This document shows positions 53,563 to 63,112 of a stretch of 64,000 nt of DNA, in pieces; the first letter of the stretch is position 1, and every line of letters begins with the position of its first letter. The stretch lies in contig CP000875.1 in the NCBI GenBank assembly GCA_000018565.1, positions 5,285,199 through 5,349,198 on the forward strand, written 5' to 3'. This DNA is from Herpetosiphon aurantiacus DSM 785. GTDB lineage: Bacteria; Chloroflexota; Chloroflexia; Chloroflexales; Herpetosiphonaceae. The position numbers were made by a program, and so were the translations under genes. A model generated the notes under the pieces. It saw only the letters and a list, made by a program, of their open reading frames with translations. It was not told the origin of the DNA and ran no database searches.

Positions 53563-56049
53563 ATGATATTTTTGGGATTATTCCTGGTTATAGGATTGAG
53601 TGGCTGGTGGATTGCCCGCAAAACAACCCTCGATTGGCGGGTAGTTGGGCTGCGCTTGACGAGCTTAGCCTGTATTTTGCTGGCACTGGCCTTACCGCGC
53701 AACCAAGCTAATCAACAAGCTAGCCCTTTGATTTTGCTGGTTGATCAATCGGCCAACTTGCCTAGCGAGTTGCGTGATGCCGCTTGGAATGAGGCTGTGC
53801 GCTTCTATCAACAACAAATCGAGCAACGTCCAGTGCGCTTATTGGCCTTTGGGGCCGATGTGCGGGTGAGCCAAACCGACCAACGTCCAGCGATTGACCC
53901 CAATGGCAGCGATTTGGCGGGAGCATTGCAATTTGCTAGTGGTTTGTTGCCGCAAGGTGGCGATATTATTCTGCTCAGCGATGGTGCTAGCACTACCACC
54001 AATGGGCAAAATCAGGTTAGTACATTTGCGCAGCGCTCAATTCGTTTGCATGGCGTGCCCATCAGCTACCCCGAAACCGATATTCGGGTGGAATCGCTGC
54101 TTGTGCCGCCAGCTTTGCGCGAAGGCGAGCGATTTAGTGCCGATGTGGTGCTCTATTCGAGTGTTGATGGTCAAGTGCGCCTCGAATTGAGTAGCGACGG
54201 CGTGGGCTTGGCCGGTCAAACAATTAATGTTGAACAAGGCCGCAATCTGGTTTCATTTCAATCGACCGCTGGTGCTCGCGGCTTCCATCGTTTTCAGGCA
54301 ACATTGCTAGCCACCAACGATCAACAACCTGCCAACAATCAACTTGATGCCTGGACGGTGGTTGGGCCACCGCCGCGAGTATTGATCATCGAACGCTCAC
54401 CAGATAGCTCAGCCAACTTGCGCGATGCCTTAGAAGCTGCTAATTTGGTGACCGAAGCCTTACGCCCTGCCGCCTTGCCGACCAGCCTCAGCCAACTCAG
54501 GGTCTACGATTCAATCGTGCTCCAAGATATTTCTGCCAACGATTTAAGCCTTGATCAGCAATTGGCCTTGCGTGAATTTGTGCGCAGCCTTGGCCATGGT
54601 GTGGTTGTATTAGGTGGAACCAATAGCTATAACTTGGGCAGTTATGCTGGCACGCCGCTCGAAGAATTGTTGCCAGTTTCAATGGAGCCGCCGCCCCGCC
54701 GTGAGCGCCCAACCGTCACTCTGCTGCTGATTCTGGATCGCTCGGCAAGTATGTTGGGCGAGTCGGGCAAAGATAAATTTAGCCTTGCCAAAGCTGCCGC
54801 GATTGCCGCAACCGATTCTTTGGGAGCCGATGATACGATTGGCGTGCTGGCATTCGATGATACCAACGATTGGACAGTGACCTTTACCAAGGTTGGTCAA
54901 GGTGTGCAACTAAGCGAAATTCAAAATAATATCGCTGGCTTGAGTGCTGGCGGTGGAACTGATATTTATGCCGCTTTGGAAGTTGGGATGGGCGGTCTGG
55001 CTCAACAAACTGGCAAAGTGCGTCATGCCGTGCTGTTGACAGATGGACGTTCTGGCGGCGAAAGCTCCTATGAATCGCTGATCGCTCCGTTACGTGCCCA
55101 AGGCATTACGCTTTCGACAATTGCGATCGGCGGCGATGCTGATACCGTGCTGCTCGAATCGTTGGCCAAATTGGGTGCGGGACGCTATCATTTTGCCTCT
55201 AGACCCGATGATTTGCCGCGATTGACCTTGCAAGAAGCCGAAATTGCCCGCGAAAATCCATTAACTGAGGGCCAATTTCAGGCTAATCTTGCTACGCCGC
55301 ACCCCGCGATTCGTGGCCTGAACCTCGGCGAAATCCCGCCGTTTGGTGGTTATGTCGCGGTTACGCCCAAACCTGAAGCTGAGCAATTATTGACCACTAC
55401 CGAAGGCGATATTTTGCTGGCAACTTGGCAATATGGGCTTGGTCGCGCCACTGCTTTTACCTCGGATAGCGGCGAACGTTGGACTGCCACATGGCGACCT
55501 TGGCCAAATTGGGGCAATACCCTGGCGCAAATTATCGCCGCAACTTACCCCAACCCCGCCCGGGGCGACCTCCGAGTCAGCAGCGAATTGCAACAGAATC
55601 AAGCAATTATCACTCTCGATGCGCAAGCTGAAACGGGCGAACTCTACGATTTGGCTGATGTAGGCTTGCGGGTGCTGGCTCCCAATGGCAGCGAACAAAT
55701 CTTGCGTGCACCCCAAATTGCGCCAGGTCGTTATCAAGCGCTGGCTGATGCCTCCCAAACTGGCGCGTACCATATTTTGGCAGCGTTGGAGCAAGGCCCA
55801 AATCGGCTCGAAACCCAAGCTGGCGTGATTCATCCCTACAATCGTGAATGGGCGGTTTCGGCTAACCCCGCACTGTTAGAGCAATTGGTCGGGCTTGGGC
55901 AAGGCCAAATCGGCAGCTTGGAGCAAATTGCCCCCAGCCTGCAAGTTGCCAACCAAACCAGCAATACCCAATGGTGGCCATGGCTGATTGCGCTTGCCTT
56001 AGGCTTATGGGTGGTTGAAATTGCCATCCGCCGTGGAGTTATTCGCTGA
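53563..56049 (+). CDS. Membrane-anchored VWA domain protein
   Basis: This 828-residue protein has two N-terminal membrane helices (residues 1-15, 28-45), a glutamine-amidotransferase-like fold around 60-370, then a VWA domain with MIDAS ILDRSASMLG (Asp at about residue 391) up to about 560, a further beta-rich region, and a C-terminal membrane helix (about 805-822, WLIALALGLWVVEIAI). This domain set is seen in BatA/BatB-like or 'glutamine amidotransferase' proteins of unknown role in many bacteria. No MoxR ATPase is adjacent in the window. It may hold a partner at the membrane. Confidence 0.85.
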   Translation: MIFLGLFLVIGLSGWWIARKTTLDWRVVGLRLTSLACILLALALPRNQANQQASPLILLVDQSANLPSELRDAAWNEAVRFYQQQIEQRPVRLLAFGADVRVSQTDQRPAIDPNGSDLAGALQFASGLLPQGGDIILLSDGASTTTNGQNQVSTFAQRSIRLHGVPISYPETDIRVESLLVPPALREGERFSADVVLYSSVDGQVRLELSSDGVGLAGQTINVEQGRNLVSFQSTAGARGFHRFQATLLATNDQQPANNQLDAWTVVGPPPRVLIIERSPDSSANLRDALEAANLVTEALRPAALPTSLSQLRVYDSIVLQDISANDLSLDQQLALREFVRSLGHGVVVLGGTNSYNLGSYAGTPLEELLPVSMEPPPRRERPTVTLLLILDRSASMLGESGKDKFSLAKAAAIAATDSLGADDTIGVLAFDDTNDWTVTFTKVGQGVQLSEIQNNIAGLSAGGGTDIYAALEVGMGGLAQQTGKVRHAVLLTDGRSGGESSYESLIAPLRAQGITLSTIAIGGDADTVLLESLAKLGAGRYHFASRPDDLPRLTLQEAEIARENPLTEGQFQANLATPHPAIRGLNLGEIPPFGGYVAVTPKPEAEQLLTTTEGDILLATWQYGLGRATAFTSDSGERWTATWRPWPNWGNTLAQIIAATYPNPARGDLRVSSELQQNQAIITLDAQAETGELYDLADVGLRVLAPNGSEQILRAPQIAPGRYQALADASQTGAYHILAALEQGPNRLETQAGVIHPYNREWAVSANPALLEQLVGLGQGQIGSLEQIAPSLQVANQTSNTQWWPWLIALALGLWVVEIAIRRGVIR

Positions 56050-56054
56050 TGAGG

Positions 56055-56321
56055 CTAAAGCGGGCGAATCTCATCATCTTGGATTTGGGTTAGTACGCCG
56101 TTGATATAGGTTGGATCAAGCCCAAAACGATGGCCACACAGAATACCTAGCCCTTTGCTACCACGCCGATACTCGCAGCCCAAGCATTGTTCAAATTTGG
56201 CAGGAGCATCATATAACGTGCATTGATCGCTGCGATTGCTGCCAAAGCTAATCAATTTTGGCGGGGTTGATTGTTCAACAGGTTGATCATTAAATAAGGC
56301 ACGGGCAACTTTTTTGCGCAT
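56055..56321 (-). CDS. Small Cys-containing protein, unknown
   Basis: This 88-residue protein has four Cys (SDQCTLYD, EQCLGCEYR, ILCGHRF) that could bind a metal or Fe-S cluster. The start is ATG 56321 with AAGGAGG 7 bases upstream; the 98-residue frame to 56351 is not needed. No family is recognised. It is convergent with the VWA gene and lies downstream of the degenerate MBL gene. Confidence 0.7.
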   Translation of the reverse strand: MRKKVARALFNDQPVEQSTPPKLISFGSNRSDQCTLYDAPAKFEQCLGCEYRRGSKGLGILCGHRFGLDPTYINGVLTQIQDDEIRPL

Positions 56322-56363
56322 ACTGGCCTCCTTAGTGTGGGGATGTGGCATATTTTAGCATGG

Positions 56364-57200
56364 TTAGGGTTGGGCGTGAGTTTGCAACCACATCTGTTGG
56401 CCATCGCTGCGAATATGTACCGAGCCATCGAGTTTTTCGTGGAGCAAGCGCCGTTCTTGACTACCCCGCGCAAAATAGCTGCGCGGATCTTGTTGTTCCG
56501 CTTGGCCTTGGCTATAAATCAGGGCTTGTGCACCACAGCGGCTGGCCAGCAAACGATCATCGCCGCGCGACCATGGCCAAATCAAAACCTGGCATTGATT
56601 TGCTGCTACCGCCAATTGTCTGGCAACTTGATCGCTTGGGTTGAGGCCAATCAGGCTGTGCCATGCCCCAAACTGGAGCTGAATAATCGCTTGAGATTGG
56701 GCGTTGGGCGCAGCAAGAATCGTCAACTGCACCTGATCTAACGTCATTTTTTGGCCTGATTCGATTAATACTACCCTACTTTGTTGTTGGGTTAAGGCTT
56801 GGGCTAGCTCAGCAGCAACAGGATTTGGCTCGAAAGCCGGGGCTAGCACCAAATTAATCTGATAACTACGGGCTAACGCCAAGGCTCCACTTAATTGTTG
56901 TGGCTCGTTACTGGTCAAGACTAATAGATCAATCTGGCGTTGCCAAAATGGCAAGCGTTGGCCCATAATCGCCATAATCGCCACTGGATCAGTGCTAGCA
57001 TCGATGATAATCTGCTTGGCGTTGGGCGTTTGCACCAAAACACTATTGCCAGCAATCGACGGTACGAACAGGTGAATATTGCCATCAGGGCGATGTTGCC
57101 AAGCTTGCCAAGCGATTACTAGGCAGCTTAGCACGATGATTCGCCCAAGCCAGCGCTGCCAATTGCTCAATTGCTGCCAACGTTGCCAAAACTGTTGCAT
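56364..57200 (-). CDS. Degenerate ComEC-like MBL-fold protein, membrane-anchored
   Basis: This 278-residue protein has one N-terminal membrane helix (about residues 18-36) and an extracytoplasmic domain that resembles the ComEC C-terminal MBL-fold: IAGNSVLVQTPNAKQIIIDAS corresponds to the usual 'GDsvLi.tp.gk.iLiDgG'. The HxHxDH site reads TSNEPQQLSG, so metal ligands are lost and it is unlikely to be a hydrolase. AAGGAG lies upstream of ATG 57200. It is divergent from the CHAT gene, 116 bases apart, and may share regulation with it. Confidence 0.65.
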   Translation of the reverse strand: MQQFWQRWQQLSNWQRWLGRIIVLSCLVIAWQAWQHRPDGNIHLFVPSIAGNSVLVQTPNAKQIIIDASTDPVAIMAIMGQRLPFWQRQIDLLVLTSNEPQQLSGALALARSYQINLVLAPAFEPNPVAAELAQALTQQQSRVVLIESGQKMTLDQVQLTILAAPNAQSQAIIQLQFGAWHSLIGLNPSDQVARQLAVAANQCQVLIWPWSRGDDRLLASRCGAQALIYSQGQAEQQDPRSYFARGSQERRLLHEKLDGSVHIRSDGQQMWLQTHAQP

Positions 57201-57316
57201 AAAATCACTCCTTGGAACGTTAATCACTTAGAGCCACAGATTGGCGAAAATTGGCATGACCGCGCGAATGTTGGGCATTTGCTACGCTGCTGCCGTTAGT
57301 GCACTTGGAGGCAACG

Positions 57317-60300
57317 ATGACCACCGCTTGGTTGACTCAATGGCTGGCCAAACAACGTTTAAATCCCCAATATCAACAAGGGGCAACCTTGCACCAAGCC
57401 TTGCAATTGGTGCTCTACGATTGGATTCCCGCCGTATTCGAGGGTTTGGAGCAACAAGCCAAGGCCAATTGTTGGCCTGATCAAGATTTTAGCCAACGCA
57501 TAACTGCCAGCGCCAAGCAACTGGCACTGTGGCATGGCAATCCACAACGTTATTGCGACTTGCAGCAACAGCAAACCAACTTACCTTTGCAACTTCCCAG
57601 CAGCTGGCAAGCCGACCAACCAACCCTGAGCGCCAAACAAATCGATGCTTTGCGCTCGTTTTGTAGCAGCGTGAGCAGCGATCCGCGCTCGGCCAGCTGG
57701 ACAATTTGCGTTGCCGATGAGGCTGAATTGTATGCTTGCGAGTTGCATGCCCATGCCCTGTTTGGCGATATTGCCGCGCTGTGGCAGCCAATTATCCAAG
57801 GTTTGGCCAAACTAAATGAACTTGAAGCAGCGATTAGTTTGATTTTGCTTCAGCGCGATTTGGCCGATTATGCTGGGATTATTGCGAGTTTCAAGCGTGC
57901 TCAACAGGCGCATCCCAAGGCCGCTGAGCAGCTTGTGCCTTGGCTCGACGATCAGCTAAAACCAGCCTTGATCGATGATTTGCGGGCGATGCTTGAGGCA
58001 GTTTTGCTGGCTTATCGGCTGCACAACCCTGATGATCAAACCTTGCTTGAGGCCCTTCAGCAAGCAATTATGGCGTTAACGCCAATCGAAGTTGCCCCCG
58101 ACGATGGTAAAGGCGAGGAAGCGCCTGCTCCAACTCCGCAACGTGGCGTGCCGTTGCCAGCGGTTAATTTGCCAATGCCGAATATTTTGCGCTTTGCTAC
58201 GCCCAAAAACCTACTTTTGAACCAGCTAAAAACCCATTGGCAAGCCTTGTTGGCAGGGGTTTTGGTCGATGAGCAGCTTGGGGCACGCCATCGGATGGTA
58301 CTGCAATGGTGGCTGGCGTGGACTGAACATCAATTATTTAACGTGACTCAAGCCCAAGCGTTGCTCGCCGAAATTCCCAGCACAACTGCGCCATTGGGTT
58401 TATTGACCGAGGCTCTGCGGGGCGAATTGGCTTTTTTAGCAGGCCAACCTGAATTAGCCCAACACTGTTTTGCCACAACCCTTGCAGCCAGCCAGCAATT
58501 AATCAGCGAGCCAACTTTTGCTAGCCAAACTAGCCAAAATCAGGCTTTTGGTGGCTTATTAGCCCAATGGCAGGGCAATAGTTTGGTGATGTTGGGCGAT
58601 TACACGGCGGCTGAACAATGCTATGTCAAGCTTGCCAATTTGCTGGCCGCTGATGATCGTGAGGGCCAATGTTTGGCAGCGATCAATCGGGGCAATATCG
58701 CCTTTGTCCGCAATAATTTGCTTGATCATCGCGGCTATGTGACCTACGACAAAACCGAGCAAGTGCTATTGCGCGGCGATAAACCACCCGAACATTTTCT
58801 AGGGCTGAAATATACCAAGCATCGTCAAGCGCTTGTTCAAGCGCAACAAGCTTATGCCGAGGCATTAAACTTGGCTGAGCAAGAGCCGAATTTGGCTCAA
58901 TATCGCAGCTTGATCATCGCCAACCAAGCCAATATTGTTTGGCTCCAAGCTAATTTGCTGCTTGAGTCTAGTTGGTTTTCCAGCGATTTGGCGGCAAGCT
59001 TGCAGGATTTAGGGGAGCCAGCCCAGCTTTATCAACAAGCCTTGAGCTTATTGCAACAAGCCTTGACATTGCTCAACCAAACCACGGCGGATCGGGTGCT
59101 GCAAGCGGTGTTGTTTGCCAATATCAGCGAAGTTCAATTGTTGCTGAAGCAGCCAGCCGAAGCCTTGAATTCCGCCCAAAACTGCTTGAAAGCGCTCAAT
59201 CTGAGCGATCTCAAGCCCCAAGCAGCCCTGAAACAAGCCCAAATGCGCGGCGTGTTGATTCCCGATGCTGGCTGGCGAGTTTGGTTGACCATGGCACGAG
59301 CCTACGAAGCGCTCAACGATCTGGCTAAAGCCCAACAAGCCTACGCCAATGCCTGCGACTTGGTGCAAGTGTTGCGCAATAATGTGCAGCAAAGCGATTG
59401 GCAAATGGCCGCGCTGCAAGATAAATTTCAGGTGTTCGAATGCGCGATGCATTTTCATTTCAAGCATTCCAGCGACCGCACTAGCTTATTGCAATTGAGT
59501 GAAAATTTGCGTGCCCATGGCTTTGAACAATTGCTTGAGGCCAGCCAAATTGATCGTGAGCGCGAACTCAGCCCTGAGTTAAAGCAGCAACGGCTAGCTC
59601 TGGCCGCCGCCTTGGCCGCGCGAAGCATGGCAATTCGTTTAGCCATGCAACAGCCCGCTGGCGACGATTTAGTTAAATTATTGAACGATCAGCGAGCTGC
59701 ATTTGCCGATTGGCAAGCGCTCCAAAGCAGCATTGCCCAAGCCTTGGAAAGCCAAAATCAAGAACTCCAGCCGCAACTAATAACCTGGCCAAACTTACAA
59801 AAAGCCTTGGCCGAACGACCCAACACGGTGATTTTGAGCTTTACGATTGGCAGCGAATGGAGCTATTTGCTATATACCGATGGTCAGCAGTTGCAAGCAT
59901 TTGAGCTAGCCTGCCGCGCCAAAATTGAATATGCCGTGGCCCGTTTGATTTGGTATGCCCAGCGTGGGGCGGCGCGTTGGCAAGAATTTGTGCGAGCTAA
60001 TCGCCATGTTGTTGAGTGTTTGTTAGGGCCGCTCTGGGCGGCGGGGCTAAAAGAGCAGCTACGTGGCAAACAATTAATCATCATTCCAGATGGGATTTTG
60101 TATTATTTACCGTTTGATTTGCTGTTTTTCGATGACCCAGTTGATGCCAACCAGCAGCCACTTGATCCTGCGACCTATCGCCAAAAAGCGCCTGACCAGG
60201 CTACGCCTGAGCAAATTTGCCGTGATCTCGTGCCATTTTATTGGCTGAATCACGCCACAATTTCCACTGCCCAATCGATTAGCCTTTGGCTGCAACTTCA

Positions 60301-61057
60301 GCAACAAGCAGCAACCCAAGCAGCAAATCTGGCGCTGGGCGTTTACAACATCAACTATCAAACCAATGTGCCAAGCGTCTACCCAGGCCATATCTACGCC
60401 CAAGAATTGATGATTAGCTACAACGATTTGAGCCAAACCAGTGTGCTCAGTAAGGTATTGGGCGATTTGGCTGCACATGGAACCACCCTGCAATTAACCG
60501 CTTGGCAAGCCGATCACACGCCCTATCAAGCTGAATTTCAATCCAACGAAGCCAATTTCAAGCGAATTTTGGCTGAGCAGGCCATGCGTTACATCATTTT
60601 TGCGGGCCATGGCGTGTTCAACGATAAATATCCGCAATTTTCGGGCTTGGTGTTTAATTTGGCAGCGCCTGATGGCAGCAGCGATCAGAGCGGGCAAGAT
60701 GGATTTTTGGGCATTCATGACCTTTTTGAATTACGCATGCCCAATACCGAATTGATTTTTTTGGCAGCATGCCAAGGTGGTTTGGGTCTAATCTCACGTG
60801 GCGAGGGCATCAATGGCCTGACCCGCGCCTTGATGTTTCGCGGTAGTCCGACAATTATTGCTAGCTTATGGTCGGTTGATGTGTTGGCAACCATGGATTT
60901 AGTTGAGGCTTATTTCGAGTTGCTGAGCCAACAACCAACCGCTGATAAAGCCGAAATCTTGACCAAAGCTAAGCAAAAAATGCTGGCCCAGCCCAATAAA
61001 CCACATTTAGTCCATCCATTTTATTGGGCCGCTTTTATTCCAATTGGAAAGCGTTAG
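57317..61057 (+). CDS. TPR-rich CHAT domain protease
   Basis: This 1246-residue protein has a long helical, TPR-like body (about residues 1-900) and a C-terminal CHAT (caspase HetF-associated with TPRs) peptidase of the separase/caspase clan. The catalytic pair is His1098 (FAGHGVF) and Cys1152 (LAACQGG), followed by ALMFRGSPTIIASLWSVD, the usual CHAT core. Known CHAT proteins cut partners in HetF signalling, gasdermin activation and Craspase complexes. The start is ATG 57317 with GGAGG. A caspase-fold gene begins 12 bases downstream, so both form one operon. Confidence 0.93.
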   Translation: MTTAWLTQWLAKQRLNPQYQQGATLHQALQLVLYDWIPAVFEGLEQQAKANCWPDQDFSQRITASAKQLALWHGNPQRYCDLQQQQTNLPLQLPSSWQADQPTLSAKQIDALRSFCSSVSSDPRSASWTICVADEAELYACELHAHALFGDIAALWQPIIQGLAKLNELEAAISLILLQRDLADYAGIIASFKRAQQAHPKAAEQLVPWLDDQLKPALIDDLRAMLEAVLLAYRLHNPDDQTLLEALQQAIMALTPIEVAPDDGKGEEAPAPTPQRGVPLPAVNLPMPNILRFATPKNLLLNQLKTHWQALLAGVLVDEQLGARHRMVLQWWLAWTEHQLFNVTQAQALLAEIPSTTAPLGLLTEALRGELAFLAGQPELAQHCFATTLAASQQLISEPTFASQTSQNQAFGGLLAQWQGNSLVMLGDYTAAEQCYVKLANLLAADDREGQCLAAINRGNIAFVRNNLLDHRGYVTYDKTEQVLLRGDKPPEHFLGLKYTKHRQALVQAQQAYAEALNLAEQEPNLAQYRSLIIANQANIVWLQANLLLESSWFSSDLAASLQDLGEPAQLYQQALSLLQQALTLLNQTTADRVLQAVLFANISEVQLLLKQPAEALNSAQNCLKALNLSDLKPQAALKQAQMRGVLIPDAGWRVWLTMARAYEALNDLAKAQQAYANACDLVQVLRNNVQQSDWQMAALQDKFQVFECAMHFHFKHSSDRTSLLQLSENLRAHGFEQLLEASQIDRERELSPELKQQRLALAAALAARSMAIRLAMQQPAGDDLVKLLNDQRAAFADWQALQSSIAQALESQNQELQPQLITWPNLQKALAERPNTVILSFTIGSEWSYLLYTDGQQLQAFELACRAKIEYAVARLIWYAQRGAARWQEFVRANRHVVECLLGPLWAAGLKEQLRGKQLIIIPDGILYYLPFDLLFFDDPVDANQQPLDPATYRQKAPDQATPEQICRDLVPFYWLNHATISTAQSISLWLQLQQQAATQAANLALGVYNINYQTNVPSVYPGHIYAQELMISYNDLSQTSVLSKVLGDLAAHGTTLQLTAWQADHTPYQAEFQSNEANFKRILAEQAMRYIIFAGHGVFNDKYPQFSGLVFNLAAPDGSSDQSGQDGFLGIHDLFELRMPNTELIFLAACQGGLGLISRGEGINGLTRALMFRGSPTIIASLWSVDVLATMDLVEAYFELLSQQPTADKAEILTKAKQKMLAQPNKPHLVHPFYWAAFIPIGKR

Positions 61058-61069
61058 AAGGAGCAATCT

Positions 61070-61867
61070 ATGCCAAAGCGTTTGTTGGTCGTGGCGGTTG
61101 GAGTGAGTGTCTATGCCAATCCAGCGATTCCACCGTTGCCAACTTGCCGTGATGATGCCCAAGTTTTTTTGAATGCGCTACGACCCTTGAGTACCCAGCC
61201 CTTGCTTGAGCGAGTTTTGTTTGATGATCAAGCGACCAAAGCCAATATTCAGGTGACGCTGGAATGGTTGGCAGGCGAGGTCGCCGCTGATGATTTGGCG
61301 ATTGTCTATTATTCAGGCCATGGAGCCAGCTTCGACGACGATAATGGTGACGAGAGCGATGGCAAAGAGGAGTTTTTATGTCCATATGAATGTGGTATGG
61401 AGCAAGGCGTAGGCAGTTTTGTGCGCGATGATGAACTGCGAGTTTGGCTAACTCCAATCCGTGAAAAAGCCCCATTGTTGGTGGTACTCGACGCTTGCCA
61501 TAGTGGCACAGGTGCAATGGCTCCAGCGGGCTTGATCGCCAAAGAATTACCAGCAGGCTTGGTTAAGCAAATTATTGGCAATGCCACGATTCCGGCTGGC
61601 GCTGGTGGCGATCCAATTCCGGCCAATCAAGTGCTTTTGGCTGGCTGCCAAGATAGCGAACAATCCTACATTTTGCCTGGCGAGCCAAACTCGTTGTTCA
61701 CGGCCAAGTTGGTTGAGCAAATCGCCGCTGGCCAAACTGCTGATATTCAAAGCCTATTTGAGGCAACCTACAATGCCGTGCTCGATGCTAGCGATGTGGC
61801 GGGCATTCAGCAAACCCCGAAGATTAGTAATGGGCTGAGTGCGCCGCTTGCGCTACGATCAGCCTAA
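61070..61867 (+). CDS. Caspase family (metacaspase-like) protease
   Basis: This 265-residue peptidase C14 protein has His84 (YYSGHGA) and Cys143 (VLDACHSGT), and a Ca- or basic-residue-binding type acidic loop FDDDNGDESDGKEE at about 88-101. Metacaspases usually cut after Arg or Lys. It has no pro-domain or extra domain. It follows the CHAT gene by 12 bases with AGGAG upstream. A cascade where one protease activates the other is possible but unproven. Confidence 0.93.
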   Translation: MPKRLLVVAVGVSVYANPAIPPLPTCRDDAQVFLNALRPLSTQPLLERVLFDDQATKANIQVTLEWLAGEVAADDLAIVYYSGHGASFDDDNGDESDGKEEFLCPYECGMEQGVGSFVRDDELRVWLTPIREKAPLLVVLDACHSGTGAMAPAGLIAKELPAGLVKQIIGNATIPAGAGGDPIPANQVLLAGCQDSEQSYILPGEPNSLFTAKLVEQIAAGQTADIQSLFEATYNAVLDASDVAGIQQTPKISNGLSAPLALRSA

Positions 61868-61974
61868 CCCGAATATCCCCTCTACGGGGTACTTAAAACA
61901 GGACAAACAACAAGGCAAATAATTGACAAAGGGGGGATAATAAAGCGAATCTAGATAGCTAAGGAATCCCCTCT

Positions 61975-63093
61975 ATGGTTATGCGCTTGCAGGCTTGGCT
62001 CCAACGCTTGCCACAACAACATGGGGTTGAACGTCGCCAAGCTATGTTGCTCCAACATATAGTACTTATGCTCATCCTCATTTCAGTGATTGGCGTAATT
62101 ACCGCACCGCTCACTAGTGGCTCTGCGAACCAACTACTTTTATCAATCGTGGGCTATAGTGTGCTAGGGTCGAGTTCATTGTTAGTATTATGGCGAATCC
62201 GCTTTAATGCCCTGCAACAAGCAATTTTGATTTTACTTAGCAACTTTCTCATCCAATTATCGATTTCATTTTGGGCAATTGGGGTATATACTCAAGCGAT
62301 TGGCTTTATCTTAGTTTCATTCTCGATGCCCATTGTGTTGGCTGGGTTACTACGCAATCGACGAGTTGTGCTAACCATGACCAGCCTATCGCTAGCGATT
62401 TTTCTGTTGATTGGCTTAGCAGAATCGCGGGGCTTAGCTGGTAAATTATTACTGCCGATTAATCTCCAATCAATCATTGGTACATTTAGCTTGCTCACAA
62501 TTCTTCAGGCAGTGATTGTTGATCGCTTTGGCAGTAATCTACGTCAGACCTTGCATGAAGCCTTAGATCGCGAAGTACGGCTGAATCAATTGCGTGATTC
62601 ACTGGAAACCACGGTCAACGAGCGAACAGCCAGTCTAAGCCAAACGCTGGCTGAGCTTGAACAACGCGAGCTTGATTTACAACATACTTTAGCCACATTA
62701 CAACAGAGCAAACAGATTTTTACCCAACTAAGTGCGCCCGTCTTACCTATTTTGCCAAGGATTTTGGTTATTCCTTTGGTTGGCGAGGTTTCAGGTGAAC
62801 GGGCTGAGGCGTTTGCCGAGAATATTTTCAATGCGCTTGAAACCAACAAGGCCCATACAATTATTCTTGATGTCTCTGGCGTGACAACCATCGATACGTT
62901 TATTGGCAAGGCCTTGCTACATATTGCCGGAACTGTGCGGTTTCTTGAAGTTCGCACTATTTTGGTTGGTTTACGGCCCGAAGTTGCCGAAACCCTGATC
63001 GCGCTCCACATTAATTTTCCAGCGATTGAAACCTTTGCCAATCTTGAACAAGCAGTTTTATCGCTGATCAATCAACGACGAGAATTGAACTAG
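61975..63093 (+). CDS. Membrane STAS domain protein (RsbR-like), copy 1
   Basis: This 372-residue protein has six membrane helices (about residues 25-195), a coiled coil (about 195-260) and a STAS domain (about 265-365). RILVIPLVGEVSGERAEAFA and LDVSGVTTIDTFIGKALL are typical, with the Thr site of RsbR in IDT. The membrane part may sense an unknown signal and the STAS part may join a stressosome-like complex. A close paralogue follows 19 bases later. AAGGAAT lies upstream of the ATG. Confidence 0.85.
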   Translation: MVMRLQAWLQRLPQQHGVERRQAMLLQHIVLMLILISVIGVITAPLTSGSANQLLLSIVGYSVLGSSSLLVLWRIRFNALQQAILILLSNFLIQLSISFWAIGVYTQAIGFILVSFSMPIVLAGLLRNRRVVLTMTSLSLAIFLLIGLAESRGLAGKLLLPINLQSIIGTFSLLTILQAVIVDRFGSNLRQTLHEALDREVRLNQLRDSLETTVNERTASLSQTLAELEQRELDLQHTLATLQQSKQIFTQLSAPVLPILPRILVIPLVGEVSGERAEAFAENIFNALETNKAHTIILDVSGVTTIDTFIGKALLHIAGTVRFLEVRTILVGLRPEVAETLIALHINFPAIETFANLEQAVLSLINQRRELN

Positions 63094-63112
63094 CACCAAA
63101 GAGGAACAGGCT

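Noticed and set aside
57317-61867. Type III-E CRISPR Craspase or gasdermin operon
   Set aside because: A TPR-CHAT protein is present, but there is no gRAMP effector, no repeat array and no gasdermin-like small protein within reach.
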